64,000 nt of DNA from contig NZ_WKKH01000005.1 in NCBI RefSeq assembly GCF_009674725.1, positions 154,033 to 218,032 of the forward strand, in the 5' to 3' direction. Position numbers and translations under genes: made by a program. Positions 9,570-17,156 of the stretch are shown here, in pieces (positions within the stretch are counted from its first letter, which is position 1; each line of letters begins with the position of its first letter). The DNA comes from Pedobacter petrophilus (GTDB taxonomy: Bacteria; Bacteroidota; Bacteroidia; Sphingobacteriales; Sphingobacteriaceae). Below the pieces are notes generated by a model, which had not been told where the DNA came from, searched no databases, and saw only the letters and a list, made by a program, of their open reading frames with translations.

Positions 9570-10607
9570 TTAAAACTTCTCTATAATCGCAATCACAACT
9601 CCTGTTATTATAATGTTGGCAATGGCCAAAGGTATTAAACCTTTCCAACCTAAATTCATCAATTGATCGTAGCGGAAACGAGGGATTGTCCAGCGTACCC
9701 ACATGAAGAAAAAGATAAAGAATACTATTTTACCGAAAAAAACAGCAGTGCCGAAAAGCGGTGCCCATGTTGGACCTAACCAAACTGCCATTGAATCCAT
9801 GCCTGGGTAATTATAGCCACCAAAATATAATGTTGCCATCACTGCTGATGAAACGAACATGTTAATGTATTCGGCAAACAGGTAGAAGCCTAATTTCATT
9901 GATGAATACTCCGTATGGTAACCACCGATTAATTCTGTTTCACATTCAGGCAAATCGAAAGGCGCACGGTTGGTTTCTGCGAAGGAACATACCATAAAAA
10001 TTAGAAATCCTAATGGCTGATACCATACGTTCCAGTTTAAGCCGTGTTGTTGTTCTACGATTGTTTTTAAGCTTAAGGTATTTGTCATCAAAAGCAATGC
10101 GATAATTGATAAACCCATTGCAATTTCATAACTGATGTTTTGCGATGCGGCACGAATAGCACTCAATAAAGAGTATTTGTTGTTCGAAGCCCAGCCACCA
10201 ATCATTACGCCATAAACCCCTAAAGAAACCACACCAAAAATGTATAAAACACCAACATTGATATCGGCAACCTGTAACGGAACGAGTTTACCGCCAATAA
10301 GCATCGGGCTTCCCCATGGGATAACCGCGGTACCAATACAGGCACAAAGTAAGGCCAAACCTGGTCCAATAATAAATAACCATTTGCTTGATGAAGCAGG
10401 AATAATTTCCTCTTTCATAAACATTTTAACCCCATCGGCCAAAGGCTGTAAAATACCAAACGGACCTGCCCTATCCGGACCTAAACGATCTTGAAGGTAC
10501 GCAGCAACCTTTCGTTCTGCATAAGTAGAATACATGGCTACGACTAAACTGATCCCGAAAATAACGGCAACCAGAATAAACTTTTCTATAATAAAACCTG
10601 TATCCAT
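9570..10607 (-). CDS. nuoH: NADH-quinone oxidoreductase subunit H
   Basis: The 345-residue membrane subunit forms the quinone-entry chamber. Visible signatures are YAERKVAAYLQDRLGPDRAG (about residues 28-47), the EIAMGLSIIALLL helix, and NRAPFDLPECETELIGGYHTE (about 211-231) with the conserved acidic loop. The ATG overlaps the nuoG stop (TAATG). Confidence 0.97.
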   Translation of the reverse strand: MDTGFIIEKFILVAVIFGISLVVAMYSTYAERKVAAYLQDRLGPDRAGPFGILQPLADGVKMFMKEEIIPASSSKWLFIIGPGLALLCACIGTAVIPWGSPMLIGGKLVPLQVADINVGVLYIFGVVSLGVYGVMIGGWASNNKYSLLSAIRAASQNISYEIAMGLSIIALLLMTNTLSLKTIVEQQHGLNWNVWYQPLGFLIFMVCSFAETNRAPFDLPECETELIGGYHTEYSSMKLGFYLFAEYINMFVSSAVMATLYFGGYNYPGMDSMAVWLGPTWAPLFGTAVFFGKIVFFIFFFMWVRWTIPRFRYDQLMNLGWKGLIPLAIANIIITGVVIAIIEKF

Positions 10608-11617
10608 TAGTATTTTACCGTTTTATGTAATTCAATTTCATTCGCTGCCTGTAATGCCGAATTTGGCTTGATTACAGGAAGTGGTTTCAATGTTTCGTAG
10701 TGATTAGAGGCAATTACCGAAGTATCATCAATATGTGTTGGATGTTCAATGGTCCAGTCTGAAGTTACTTTTTTATCGAACCGACAAGTATTGCAGATGA
10801 ATTCCTCAACCTCCCCGAACTGATCTTTACGAGCAGTTACGCGTAAAACATCTTCTCCTTTATACCAAAGTGTTACTTTACCATTGCATTTTTCATGGTC
10901 ACAGTTGCGATGTGCATCAACCGGTTTGGTGAACCATACACGGTTCTTGAAACGGAAAGTTCTATCAGTCAACGCACCAACCGGGCAAACATCAATTACA
11001 TTTCCTGAGAAATCATTGTCAACAGCCTGTTGAATATAAGTTGATATTTCTGAATGATCTCCACGGTTTAAAATTCCATGAACACGTTTATTCGTAATCT
11101 GATCAGCAGTGAAAACACAACGGTAACACAAAATACAACGATTCATGTGTAACTGAATTTTATCACCTATATCAATACGATCAAAAGTACGACGCTCAAA
11201 CTCATAACGGGTTTTTTGCAATCCATGCTCGTAGCCTAAATTCTGCAAATCGCACTCTCCTGCCTGATCACAAACCGGGCAATCTAACGGGTGGTTAATT
11301 AACAAAATCTCTACCACACCAGCACGCGCTTCCAGAACTTCCGGAGAAGTAATGTTTAACACTTCCATACCATCCATTACAGTTGTACGGCAAGATGCAA
11401 CCAATTTTGGCATTGGGCGTGGATCTTTTTCCGAACCTTTTGTTACCTTAACGATACAGGTACGGCATTTACCACCACTGCCTTCTAATTTAGAATAATA
11501 GCACATTGCCGGCGGAACGATTTCACCTCCGATTTGCCTTGCAGCATTAAGGATCGTGGTTCCGTTATCAACCTCTACTGTTATTCCGTCTATCGTAACC
11601 TTAACTTTTTCACTCAT
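10607..11617 (-). CDS. nuoG: NADH-quinone oxidoreductase subunit G, short form
   Basis: This iron-sulfur subunit has a plant-type 2Fe-2S ferredoxin domain at its N-terminus, with cysteines in CYYSKLEGSGGKCRTC. The His-Cys ligated 4Fe-4S motif (HPLDCPVCDQAGECDL) follows, and then CILCYRC and CPVGALTD. The start is set at ATG 11617 (MSEKVKVTI), because the open frame further upstream crosses non-coding spacer. At 336 residues it lacks the long C-terminal molybdopterin-oxidoreductase-like domain of E. coli NuoG. A CDHEKC / CNTC cysteine set remains near residues 234-275. The short form is usual in Bacteroidetes as far as I know. Confidence 0.92.
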   Translation of the reverse strand: MSEKVKVTIDGITVEVDNGTTILNAARQIGGEIVPPAMCYYSKLEGSGGKCRTCIVKVTKGSEKDPRPMPKLVASCRTTVMDGMEVLNITSPEVLEARAGVVEILLINHPLDCPVCDQAGECDLQNLGYEHGLQKTRYEFERRTFDRIDIGDKIQLHMNRCILCYRCVFTADQITNKRVHGILNRGDHSEISTYIQQAVDNDFSGNVIDVCPVGALTDRTFRFKNRVWFTKPVDAHRNCDHEKCNGKVTLWYKGEDVLRVTARKDQFGEVEEFICNTCRFDKKVTSDWTIEHPTHIDDTSVIASNHYETLKPLPVIKPNSALQAANEIELHKTVKY

Positions 11618-11652
11618 GGTTAATGATAATCTTTTATTTTTTGTGCTTATAC

Positions 11653-11667
11653 CGTCATTGCGAGGCA
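11653..11667. repeat. Partial copy of the CGTCATTGCGAGG repeat
   Basis: The 15 bases match the outer part of the inverted repeat at 8975-9051. Only one arm is present. It lies in the spacer between the ORF6N gene and nuoG, and may mark an old repeat insertion or the edge of the segment that brought the ORF6N gene. Confidence 0.6.
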
Positions 11668-11681
11668 TAAACAGTTCTTTC

Positions 11682-12224
11682 TTATTTATTCTCTTTCGAG
11701 ATTTTATAGCCAATTTCTTTTCTTGGCTGCTCTTTTTGCTCTAGTAACTCATCAAAATACCTGAATATAACTTCAATATTTTTATCTTGATTATCTACTT
11801 TCTTTTTTATTTTCTCTACTTCTAATCTTATTTCTGTATTACTCAAAACCATTGTTCTAAGCTGTACAAAGACATCAATAATTTTAATACTAACTTCTAT
11901 CGCCTGTCTACTTTTTAAAACATTTGATAGCTGCAAAATACCATGTTCGCTAAATGCGAATGGAAGATATTTTGAATGTTGTCCATGTCTTAAGGTCACA
12001 ATTTGTGACCTTAAGACATCATTCTCTTCTTTTGTGAGTTCAAACATAAAGTGTTCCGGGAAACGCTCAATATTTCTTCTAACTTGTTGTTTAAGTTGCT
12101 TTGTCTCAACACCAAAAAGCTCTGCCAAATCAGAATCTAACATCACTTTAACACCTCTAAAAAGATATATTTTATTAATTATTACTTCGTTAGGGATGAC
12201 TGCGAGTGATGTTTCTTCTTTCAT
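11682..12224 (-). CDS. ORF6N-domain (KilA-N-associated type) DNA-binding protein
   Basis: The 180-residue protein has an ORF6N-like domain at about residues 10-100. Recognisable parts are YLFRGVKVMLDSDLAELFGV, then LRSQIVTLRHG and the KYLPFAFSEHG segment. A C-terminal coiled coil follows (about 130-165). The family occurs in phage and prophage genes and scattered in Bacteroidetes chromosomes, where it is presumed to bind DNA; its function here is unknown. It interrupts the nuo operon between nuoF and nuoG in the same direction, which is foreign to complex I. A 35-base palindrome lies within its coding sequence and a related one lies just upstream. Confidence 0.8.
   Translation of the reverse strand: MKEETSLAVIPNEVIINKIYLFRGVKVMLDSDLAELFGVETKQLKQQVRRNIERFPEHFMFELTKEENDVLRSQIVTLRHGQHSKYLPFAFSEHGILQLSNVLKSRQAIEVSIKIIDVFVQLRTMVLSNTEIRLEVEKIKKKVDNQDKNIEVIFRYFDELLEQKEQPRKEIGYKISKENK
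11985..12019. repeat. Perfect 17-bp-arm palindrome inside the ORF6N gene
   Basis: Arms 11985-12001 and 12003-12019 are perfect inverted copies with one base between them. The core is TAAGGTCACAA / TTGTGACCTTA. It is translated as part of the conserved DVLRSQIVTLRH segment. It shares its core with the palindrome at 12256-12282. Confidence 0.9.
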
Positions 12225-12255
12225 TTACATACTATCATTGTGTTAAGTTAAACTT

Positions 12256-12282
12256 GCTAAGGTCGCAAATTGCAACCTTAGC
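12256..12282. promoter_or_regulatory. Palindrome upstream of the ORF6N gene, at the nuoF stop
   Basis: Arms 12256-12268 and 12270-12282 are inverted copies with one mismatch. The core TAAGGTCGCAA / TTGCAACCTTA matches the palindrome inside the ORF6N gene apart from the purine/pyrimidine at one site in each arm. It begins one base after the nuoF stop codon and lies about 30-60 bases ahead of the ORF6N start. This suggests an operator or processing hairpin, which is an inference. Confidence 0.6.
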
Positions 12283-12283
12283 T

Positions 12284-13651
12284 TTATTTTTCTTCCGTTA
12301 CCGGAGCTTTTTCAATTGGAACCGCATAATTAGCGATACCATAATTTTGTTGCTGACTTTTTACTGGCTCCTTAATGTGCCATTCGAATTCATCTCTGAA
12401 ATGACGGATTGCGCTGGCTACCGGCCATGCAGCTGCATCACCTAAAGGGCAAATGGTATTTCCTTCAATTTTGCGCTGAATATCCCAAAGCAAATCTACA
12501 TCGTCCATCGATCCATGACCATGTTCAATTTTATGCAATACTTTTTCCATCCATCCGGTACCTTCACGACATGGTGAACATTGTCCGCAACTTTCGTGGT
12601 GATAAAAACGGGAAAAATTCCAGGTATTACGAACAATACACTGATCTTCATCAAAAGCAATAAAGCCGCCTGAACCCATCATGGTTCCGGTAGCAAATCC
12701 ACCTTCTGATAAAGATTCGTAACTCATTAAACGAGGTTCGCCGTTTGCATACTTTAAGGTTAAGTTTGCAGGTAAGATTGGCACAGATGAACCACCTGCT
12801 ACCGTTGCTTTTAAACGTTTTCCATTGGCAATACCACCACAATATTCATCAGAATAGATAAATTCTTCCACGGGTAAACCCAATTCGATTTCATAAACAC
12901 CCGGTTTAACTAAGTTTCCGGATGCTGATATTAATTTTGTACCTGTACTTCTACCGACACCGATTTTCGCATATTCATCACCACCATCATTGATGATCGG
13001 CACCACTGCAGCAATTGACTCTACGTTGTTAACTACTGTAGGGCAACCATATAAACCTGCAATTGCAGGGAAAGGTGGTTTAATTCTTGGATTACCTCTT
13101 TTACCTTCTAACGATTCTAACAATGCGGTTTCTTCACCACAAATATAAGCACCACCACCTGGCTGAACATATAATTCTAAATCATAACCTGTACCTAAAA
13201 TATTTTTTCCTAACCATCCGGCGGCTTTTGCTTCTGCAATCGCTTTTTCCAGAATGCGGATTTGAGGCATCATTTCTCCACGAACATAGATATAGGAAAC
13301 CTTTGCACCGAGGGCGAAACTGGCAACTATCATTCCCTCAATTAAAGCATGAGGAATATACGTCATCAGGTAACGGTCTTTGAAAGTTCCTGGTTCAGAC
13401 TCATCAGCATTGCAAACTAAATAACGTGCAACGCCTTCTGGTTTTGCCAAAAAGCTCCATTTCATCCCGGTAGGGAAACCCGCACCCCCGCGACCGCGTA
13501 AGCCTGATTTCTTAACTTCTTCAACAATCTCTTCAGGTGTTAAAGTTTTAAGGGCTTTTTCTACGGCACGATACCCGCCTTTTTGGCGATAGACCTCAAG
13601 TGTATTGATGCCGGGTACATTTATATGCTCAAGTAACAGTTTTCGAGACAT
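12284..13651 (-). CDS. nuoF: NADH-quinone oxidoreductase subunit F (NADH/FMN-binding)
   Basis: The 455-residue subunit takes electrons from NADH. Motifs seen are the glycine-rich NADH site [13 protein letters not shown] (about residues 54-66), the FMN-site stretch [19 protein letters not shown] (about 163-181), and the 4Fe-4S ligand motif [15 protein letters not shown] near 340. I start it at ATG 13651 (MSRKLLLEH); the frame upstream to 13708 is made of the repeat array and is not part of the protein. Confidence 0.96.
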   Translation of the reverse strand: MSRKLLLEHINVPGINTLEVYRQKGGYRAVEKALKTLTPEEIVEEVKKSGLRGRGGAGFPTGMKWSFLAKPEGVARYLVCNADESEPGTFKDRYLMTYIPHALIEGMIVASFALGAKVSYIYVRGEMMPQIRILEKAIAEAKAAGWLGKNILGTGYDLELYVQPGGGAYICGEETALLESLEGKRGNPRIKPPFPAIAGLYGCPTVVNNVESIAAVVPIINDGGDEYAKIGVGRSTGTKLISASGNLVKPGVYEIELGLPVEEFIYSDEYCGGIANGKRLKATVAGGSSVPILPANLTLKYANGEPRLMSYESLSEGGFATGTMMGSGGFIAFDEDQCIVRNTWNFSRFYHHESCGQCSPCREGTGWMEKVLHKIEHGHGSMDDVDLLWDIQRKIEGNTICPLGDAAAWPVASAIRHFRDEFEWHIKEPVKSQQQNYGIANYAVPIEKAPVTEEK

Positions 13652-13658
13652 TTTTATT

Positions 13659-13733
13659 AGTCTATAGTCTGTAGTCTGCAGTCCGTAGTCTTGAATCAAA
13701 TGACTCACGACTTAAGACTTTCGACTTAGGACT
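13659..13733. repeat. Heptad-spaced inverted tetramer array between nuoE and nuoF
   Basis: AGTC occurs five times at exact 7-base spacing (13659, 13666, 13673, 13680, 13687). Its reverse complement GACT then occurs five times at the same spacing (13702, 13709, 13716, 13723, 13730). The two arrays are symmetric about 13696. The three bases between tetramers do not pair across the symmetry axis. The right-hand array supplies the nuoE stop codon. Confidence 0.85.
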
Positions 13734-14241
13734 TATTTTTCAAATCTTCAATCAATTTATCTACGCTTTCGATAGTCAGGTTTTCGTAGAAAGTATATTC
13801 CGGGCTAATTTGCAATACCGGACCGAAACCACAGGCAGCTAAACATTCAACTCCTCTGAAGCTAAATAAACCATCGGCGGTAACTTCACCTTCCTTAATA
13901 CCTAACTTATCTTCCAGGTGATCTAATATTTTCTCTGCACCAACCAAGCAGCAAGGACCAGTACGGCAAACCTCCAAAGCATATTTACCTTGTGGTTTTA
14001 AGAAGTACATGGAGTAAAAAGTAGCTACCTCATAAACTTCAATTGGCTGAATATTTAAATATTCGGCAACTTTATCCATTGCAGATGTTGGTACCCAAAG
14101 AAATTCCGCTTGCACCAGATGTAATAATGGTAGCAAAGCTGATTTACTTTTATCTGAAGGATAACGCGTTATAATTTCATCAAATTTAACAAGCAATTCT
14201 GATGAAAACGCTACAGGTGTTTGTTCTTCTACTTTAAGCAT
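13726..14241 (-). CDS. nuoE: NADH-quinone oxidoreductase subunit E (2Fe-2S)
   Basis: The 171-residue thioredoxin-fold protein has the four cysteines of cluster N1a, in CRTGPCCLVGAE and CLAACGFGP. It partners NuoF in the NADH dehydrogenase module. Its ATG lies inside the last codons of nuoD (8-base overlap). The final codon and the stop fall within the heptad repeat array, so the repeat seems to have replaced the original 3' end. Confidence 0.95.
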   Translation of the reverse strand: MLKVEEQTPVAFSSELLVKFDEIITRYPSDKSKSALLPLLHLVQAEFLWVPTSAMDKVAEYLNIQPIEVYEVATFYSMYFLKPQGKYALEVCRTGPCCLVGAEKILDHLEDKLGIKEGEVTADGLFSFRGVECLAACGFGPVLQISPEYTFYENLTIESVDKLIEDLKNKS

Positions 14242-15448
14242 CTAATTCTCCTGCAATAATATTCATACTACTCATGTTGATAATGGCATCGGATAATAAC
14301 ATTCCTTCGCTCATTGGCGCAAACATCTGGTAATTTACAAAACTTGGTCTGCGGAAGTGCAAACGATAAGGCGTGCGGCCGCCATCATTAATCAGATAGA
14401 AACCTAACTCACCATTTCCGCCTTCTACAGCGTGATAAACTTCTGCTTTTGGTGCATCAATTTCACCCATCACAATTTTAAAGTGATAGATCAATGCTTC
14501 CATATTGTTGTAAACTTCTTGTTTTGGAGGAAGATAAAAATCAGGAACATCAGCATGAAAAATACCTTTTGGTTCTGTTTTCAATTTTACAATTGCCTGC
14601 TCAATAATCCGCAGGCTTTGCCACATTTCCTCATTACGAACCAAATACCTATCATAAATATCGCCACTTGTACCCACAGGAACTTCAAAATCGAAATCCT
14701 GATAAGAAGAATACGGATCGCTCACACGAACATCATAATCTACACCCGTCGCACGAAGAAGCGGACCAGTCCAGCTGTATTCTAAAGCGGCCTCTTTGGT
14801 TACTTCAGCAACACCTGCTGTTCTATCTATAAAGATACGGTTACGGGTTAAGAGATTTTCAAACTCTCTTAATGCAACCGGAAATTCTTTTAAAAATTTA
14901 TTGATTTTCGTAAAGGCAATTTCATTGAAATCTCTTTCAAAGCCACCAATACGACCAATGTTTGTGGTTAAACGGGCTCCACAAACCTCTTCAAAAATCT
15001 CGTAGATATGCTCACGAAACTGGAACAAGTAAAGGAAAGTTGTTGTTGCGCCTGTATCCTGACCTATAATCGTATTACAGATAATATGATCCGCAATGCG
15101 GGAAAGTTCCATGATGATTACGCGAAGATAATCTACACGTTTGGGCATCTGGATATTCAACAATTTTTCAACCGTCATGTGCCAGCCCATATTGTTAATA
15201 GGCGAAGAGCAGTAATTTAAACGGTCTGTTAATGGTGTAATTTGGTAAAACGGGCGATGTTCGGCAATCTTTTCGAATGCACGGTGAATGTAGCCAATTG
15301 TAGAAACGCCGCTTACAATACGTTCGCCATCTAACTGCAATACGTTTTGAAAAACTCCGTGTGTTGCAGGGTGGGTTGGACCTAAGTTTAAGGTTACCAG
15401 CTCTTCCTGCGGATCGTTATCTGTATATACCGGATGGTTATGATTCAT
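14234..15448 (-). CDS. nuoD: NADH-quinone oxidoreductase subunit D
   Basis: The 404-residue protein is the 49-kDa subunit that lines the quinone site of complex I. It shows LGPTHPATHGV near residue 23 and the DAPKAEVYHAVEGGNGELGFY region near 330. ATG 15448 is chosen because a GGAAGG stretch sits at good distance upstream; the frame could extend five codons to a TTG inside nuoC, which is less likely. NuoC and NuoD are separate genes here. Confidence 0.96.
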   Translation of the reverse strand: MNHNHPVYTDNDPQEELVTLNLGPTHPATHGVFQNVLQLDGERIVSGVSTIGYIHRAFEKIAEHRPFYQITPLTDRLNYCSSPINNMGWHMTVEKLLNIQMPKRVDYLRVIIMELSRIADHIICNTIIGQDTGATTTFLYLFQFREHIYEIFEEVCGARLTTNIGRIGGFERDFNEIAFTKINKFLKEFPVALREFENLLTRNRIFIDRTAGVAEVTKEAALEYSWTGPLLRATGVDYDVRVSDPYSSYQDFDFEVPVGTSGDIYDRYLVRNEEMWQSLRIIEQAIVKLKTEPKGIFHADVPDFYLPPKQEVYNNMEALIYHFKIVMGEIDAPKAEVYHAVEGGNGELGFYLINDGGRTPYRLHFRRPSFVNYQMFAPMSEGMLLSDAIINMSSMNIIAGELDA

Positions 15449-15452
15449 ATAA

Positions 15453-15953
15453 TTACCTTCCAAAAAATTCGTCTTTTTTATCTACTCTGTTTGGATCTTC
15501 CAATGGATATTGTTTCAACATTGGATGAACACCTAAGTCATCCATATTTAAAATACGACGCAAATCAGGGTGACCTTCAAACTTCACTCCAAACAAATCG
15601 TAAGTTTCACGTTCCATCCAGTTTGCACCTTTCCAAATCGGTGTAGCTGTAGGAATGGTAGGATTTTGCTCAGAAATAAACACTTTGATTCTGATTCTCA
15701 CACGCTCTACCATATTATTTAAATGGTAAACAACGGCAATACCATGGTCTTTACCAGGATAGTGAACCGCAGTAATATCCGTAAGGAAGTTAAATTTTAA
15801 TTCGTCTTTTAAGTACGATAAAACATTTATGATTACATCCTTATAAGTTACAAAGGTTAATAAACCATAAGGCTCAGAAACTGCAGTTACCTTTTCGCCA
15901 AACTTTTCAGTCAGCTTAACATGGATGGTATTATTCAGGGTCGTATCTTCCAT
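15453..15953 (-). CDS. nuoC: NADH-quinone oxidoreductase subunit C
   Basis: The 166-residue protein is the 30-kDa subunit. It ends with the family signature ERETYDLFGVKFEGHPDLRR near residue 130, followed by the DPNRVDKKDE tail. It is part of the hydrophilic arm connecting NuoB/D. Its ATG overlaps the nuoB stop (TAATG). Confidence 0.95.
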   Translation of the reverse strand: MEDTTLNNTIHVKLTEKFGEKVTAVSEPYGLLTFVTYKDVIINVLSYLKDELKFNFLTDITAVHYPGKDHGIAVVYHLNNMVERVRIRIKVFISEQNPTIPTATPIWKGANWMERETYDLFGVKFEGHPDLRRILNMDDLGVHPMLKQYPLEDPNRVDKKDEFFGR

Positions 15954-16495
15954 TACTTAATGCCGTATTGACCTAAAAGTTCTTTATAATAATCAGAGTT
16001 TCTTCTTCTTCCTGATTCGTTTCTTACCAAATCCTGAATACGTTGAAAACCATCTAAAATTGCTTCTGGTCTTGGTGGGCAACCAGGAACGTAAACGTCA
16101 ACCGGAATTACCTCATCAATACCCTGCAATACAGAGTAGGTATCGAAAATACCCCCACTACTTGCGCAAGCACCAACTGCCATTACCCAACGAGGCTCGG
16201 CCATTTGGATGTAAACCTGTTTAAGTACCGGAGCCATCTTTTTAGCAATGGTACCCATTACCATTAGAACATCGGCCTGACGTGGAGAAAAACTTAAGCG
16301 CTCGGCACCAAAACGACCCAAATCGTAGTGAGAACCCATGGTAGCCATGAATTCGATTCCACAACATGAAGTTGCGAAAGGCAATGGCCATAATGAATTT
16401 GAGCGTGCTAAGCCAATCACTTTATCCAATGAAGTGGCAAAATATCCAGGCCCTTCGGTTCCTGGAGGCGCATCAACTATATTAATTTCACTCAT
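15953..16495 (-). CDS. nuoB: NADH-quinone oxidoreductase subunit B (cluster N2)
   Basis: The 180-residue PSST-type subunit carries cluster N2, with the tandem cysteines in TSCCGIEFMA (about residues 41-50), then GACASSGG and PGCPPRPEA. I start at ATG 16495 (MSEINIV), because the frame further upstream runs through a terminator-like hairpin. NuoB hands electrons to quinone. A strong hairpin followed by a T run lies about 10 bases before this start. Confidence 0.96.
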   Translation of the reverse strand: MSEINIVDAPPGTEGPGYFATSLDKVIGLARSNSLWPLPFATSCCGIEFMATMGSHYDLGRFGAERLSFSPRQADVLMVMGTIAKKMAPVLKQVYIQMAEPRWVMAVGACASSGGIFDTYSVLQGIDEVIPVDVYVPGCPPRPEAILDGFQRIQDLVRNESGRRRNSDYYKELLGQYGIK

Positions 16496-16504
16496 GTTTA
16501 TAAA

Positions 16505-16536
16505 CAAAAAATGCTCATCCCTTTGCAGAATGAGCA
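16505..16536 (-). terminator. Terminator-like hairpin just upstream of nuoB
   Basis: On the minus strand a stem of about nine pairs (core TGCTCAT / ATGAGCA) with a loop of about seven bases is followed by six T. This is the form of an intrinsic terminator, placed between nuoA and nuoB. Nothing else is seen in the 208-base nuoA-nuoB spacer except a TAnnTTTG-like box at 16538-16545 (minus strand) that could be a weak promoter. Confidence 0.7.
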
Positions 16537-16703
16537 ACAAATTTACAATATTTTAAAGGCAATTGAACTAGACCGCCTTGATTTAGAACCTTTCTAAATA
16601 AATTAAAACCGCTGAGGTAAGTGTAATTGATACACACTCAATTTTCAATTAGTAGTTTTCAGTACACAGCTCAAAAACCAAGCATTGAAAACCATAGCCT
16701 AAA

Positions 16704-17075
16704 TTAGTTCCAGTCGAGCACTTTTTTCTTAATGACGTAGATAAAGCCTAACAATAATGTCCCCATGAAAATGAACATTTCAATCATACCATCCATTTTT
16801 AAGGCTCTGAAATTTACAGCCCAGGGGTACATAAAAATCACCTCAATATCAAACAATACAAAAAGAATTGCCACTACGAAATATTTAATCGAAAAGGGCT
16901 GACGGGCATTACCTACACTTTTAACACCTGCTTCAAAAATCTCAAGCTTATCACTGGTTTTACGTTTTGGCCCTAAAAAGTGTGTAGCCACCAACGTGGT
17001 TACCACGAAACCTAAAGCAACAACTACTTGAAATATAATTGGTAAAAAATCTATGGAGGTACTTTGCGCTTGCAT
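16704..17075 (-). CDS. nuoA: NADH-quinone oxidoreductase subunit A
   Basis: The 123-residue protein has three membrane helices and the typical loop segment with KLEIFEAGVKSVGNARQPFSIKYF spread over about residues 48-71. It is the first gene of the complex I operon and sits at the membrane-arm junction. ATG 17075 is chosen over a longer frame to 17123 because that extension crosses the terminator and promoter found there. Confidence 0.94.
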   Translation of the reverse strand: MQAQSTSIDFLPIIFQVVVALGFVVTTLVATHFLGPKRKTSDKLEIFEAGVKSVGNARQPFSIKYFVVAILFVLFDIEVIFMYPWAVNFRALKMDGMIEMFIFMGTLLLGFIYVIKKKVLDWN

Positions 17076-17092
17076 AATTAAATTTTCTGATG

Positions 17093-17124
17093 CAAAAGTA
17101 AAAGAAAAAGGCAGAGTAACCAAA
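17093..17124 (-). promoter_or_regulatory. Probable promoter of the nuo operon
   Basis: On the minus strand a TACTTTTG box (17093-17100) matches the Bacteroidetes -7 consensus TAnnTTTG. TTTG at 17121-17124 lies 20 bases upstream, matching the -33 element. Transcription would begin about 10-15 bases before the nuoA ATG. The promoter overlaps the terminator hairpin of the upstream TPR gene. Confidence 0.6.
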
Positions 17125-17135
17125 CTCTGCCTTTT
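17106..17135. terminator. Terminator between the TPR gene and nuoA
   Basis: A perfect 12-bp stem (17106-17117 and 17124-17135) with a six-base loop is flanked by A and T runs on both sides. It ends the TonB-operon transcript ahead of nuoA. Confidence 0.85.
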
Positions 17136-17156
17136 CTAAATTATTTAAGTTGGTGA

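Noticed and set aside
9568..9702. N-terminal extension of nuoI (212-residue frame)
   Set aside because: The extra 45 residues lie wholly inside nuoH in another frame and do not resemble NuoI; the ATG at 9567 follows the nuoH stop by two bases.
30..13000. Numerous plus-strand open frames opposite nuo and neighbouring genes
   Set aside because: They are antisense shadows of well-supported minus-strand genes with no recognisable domains.
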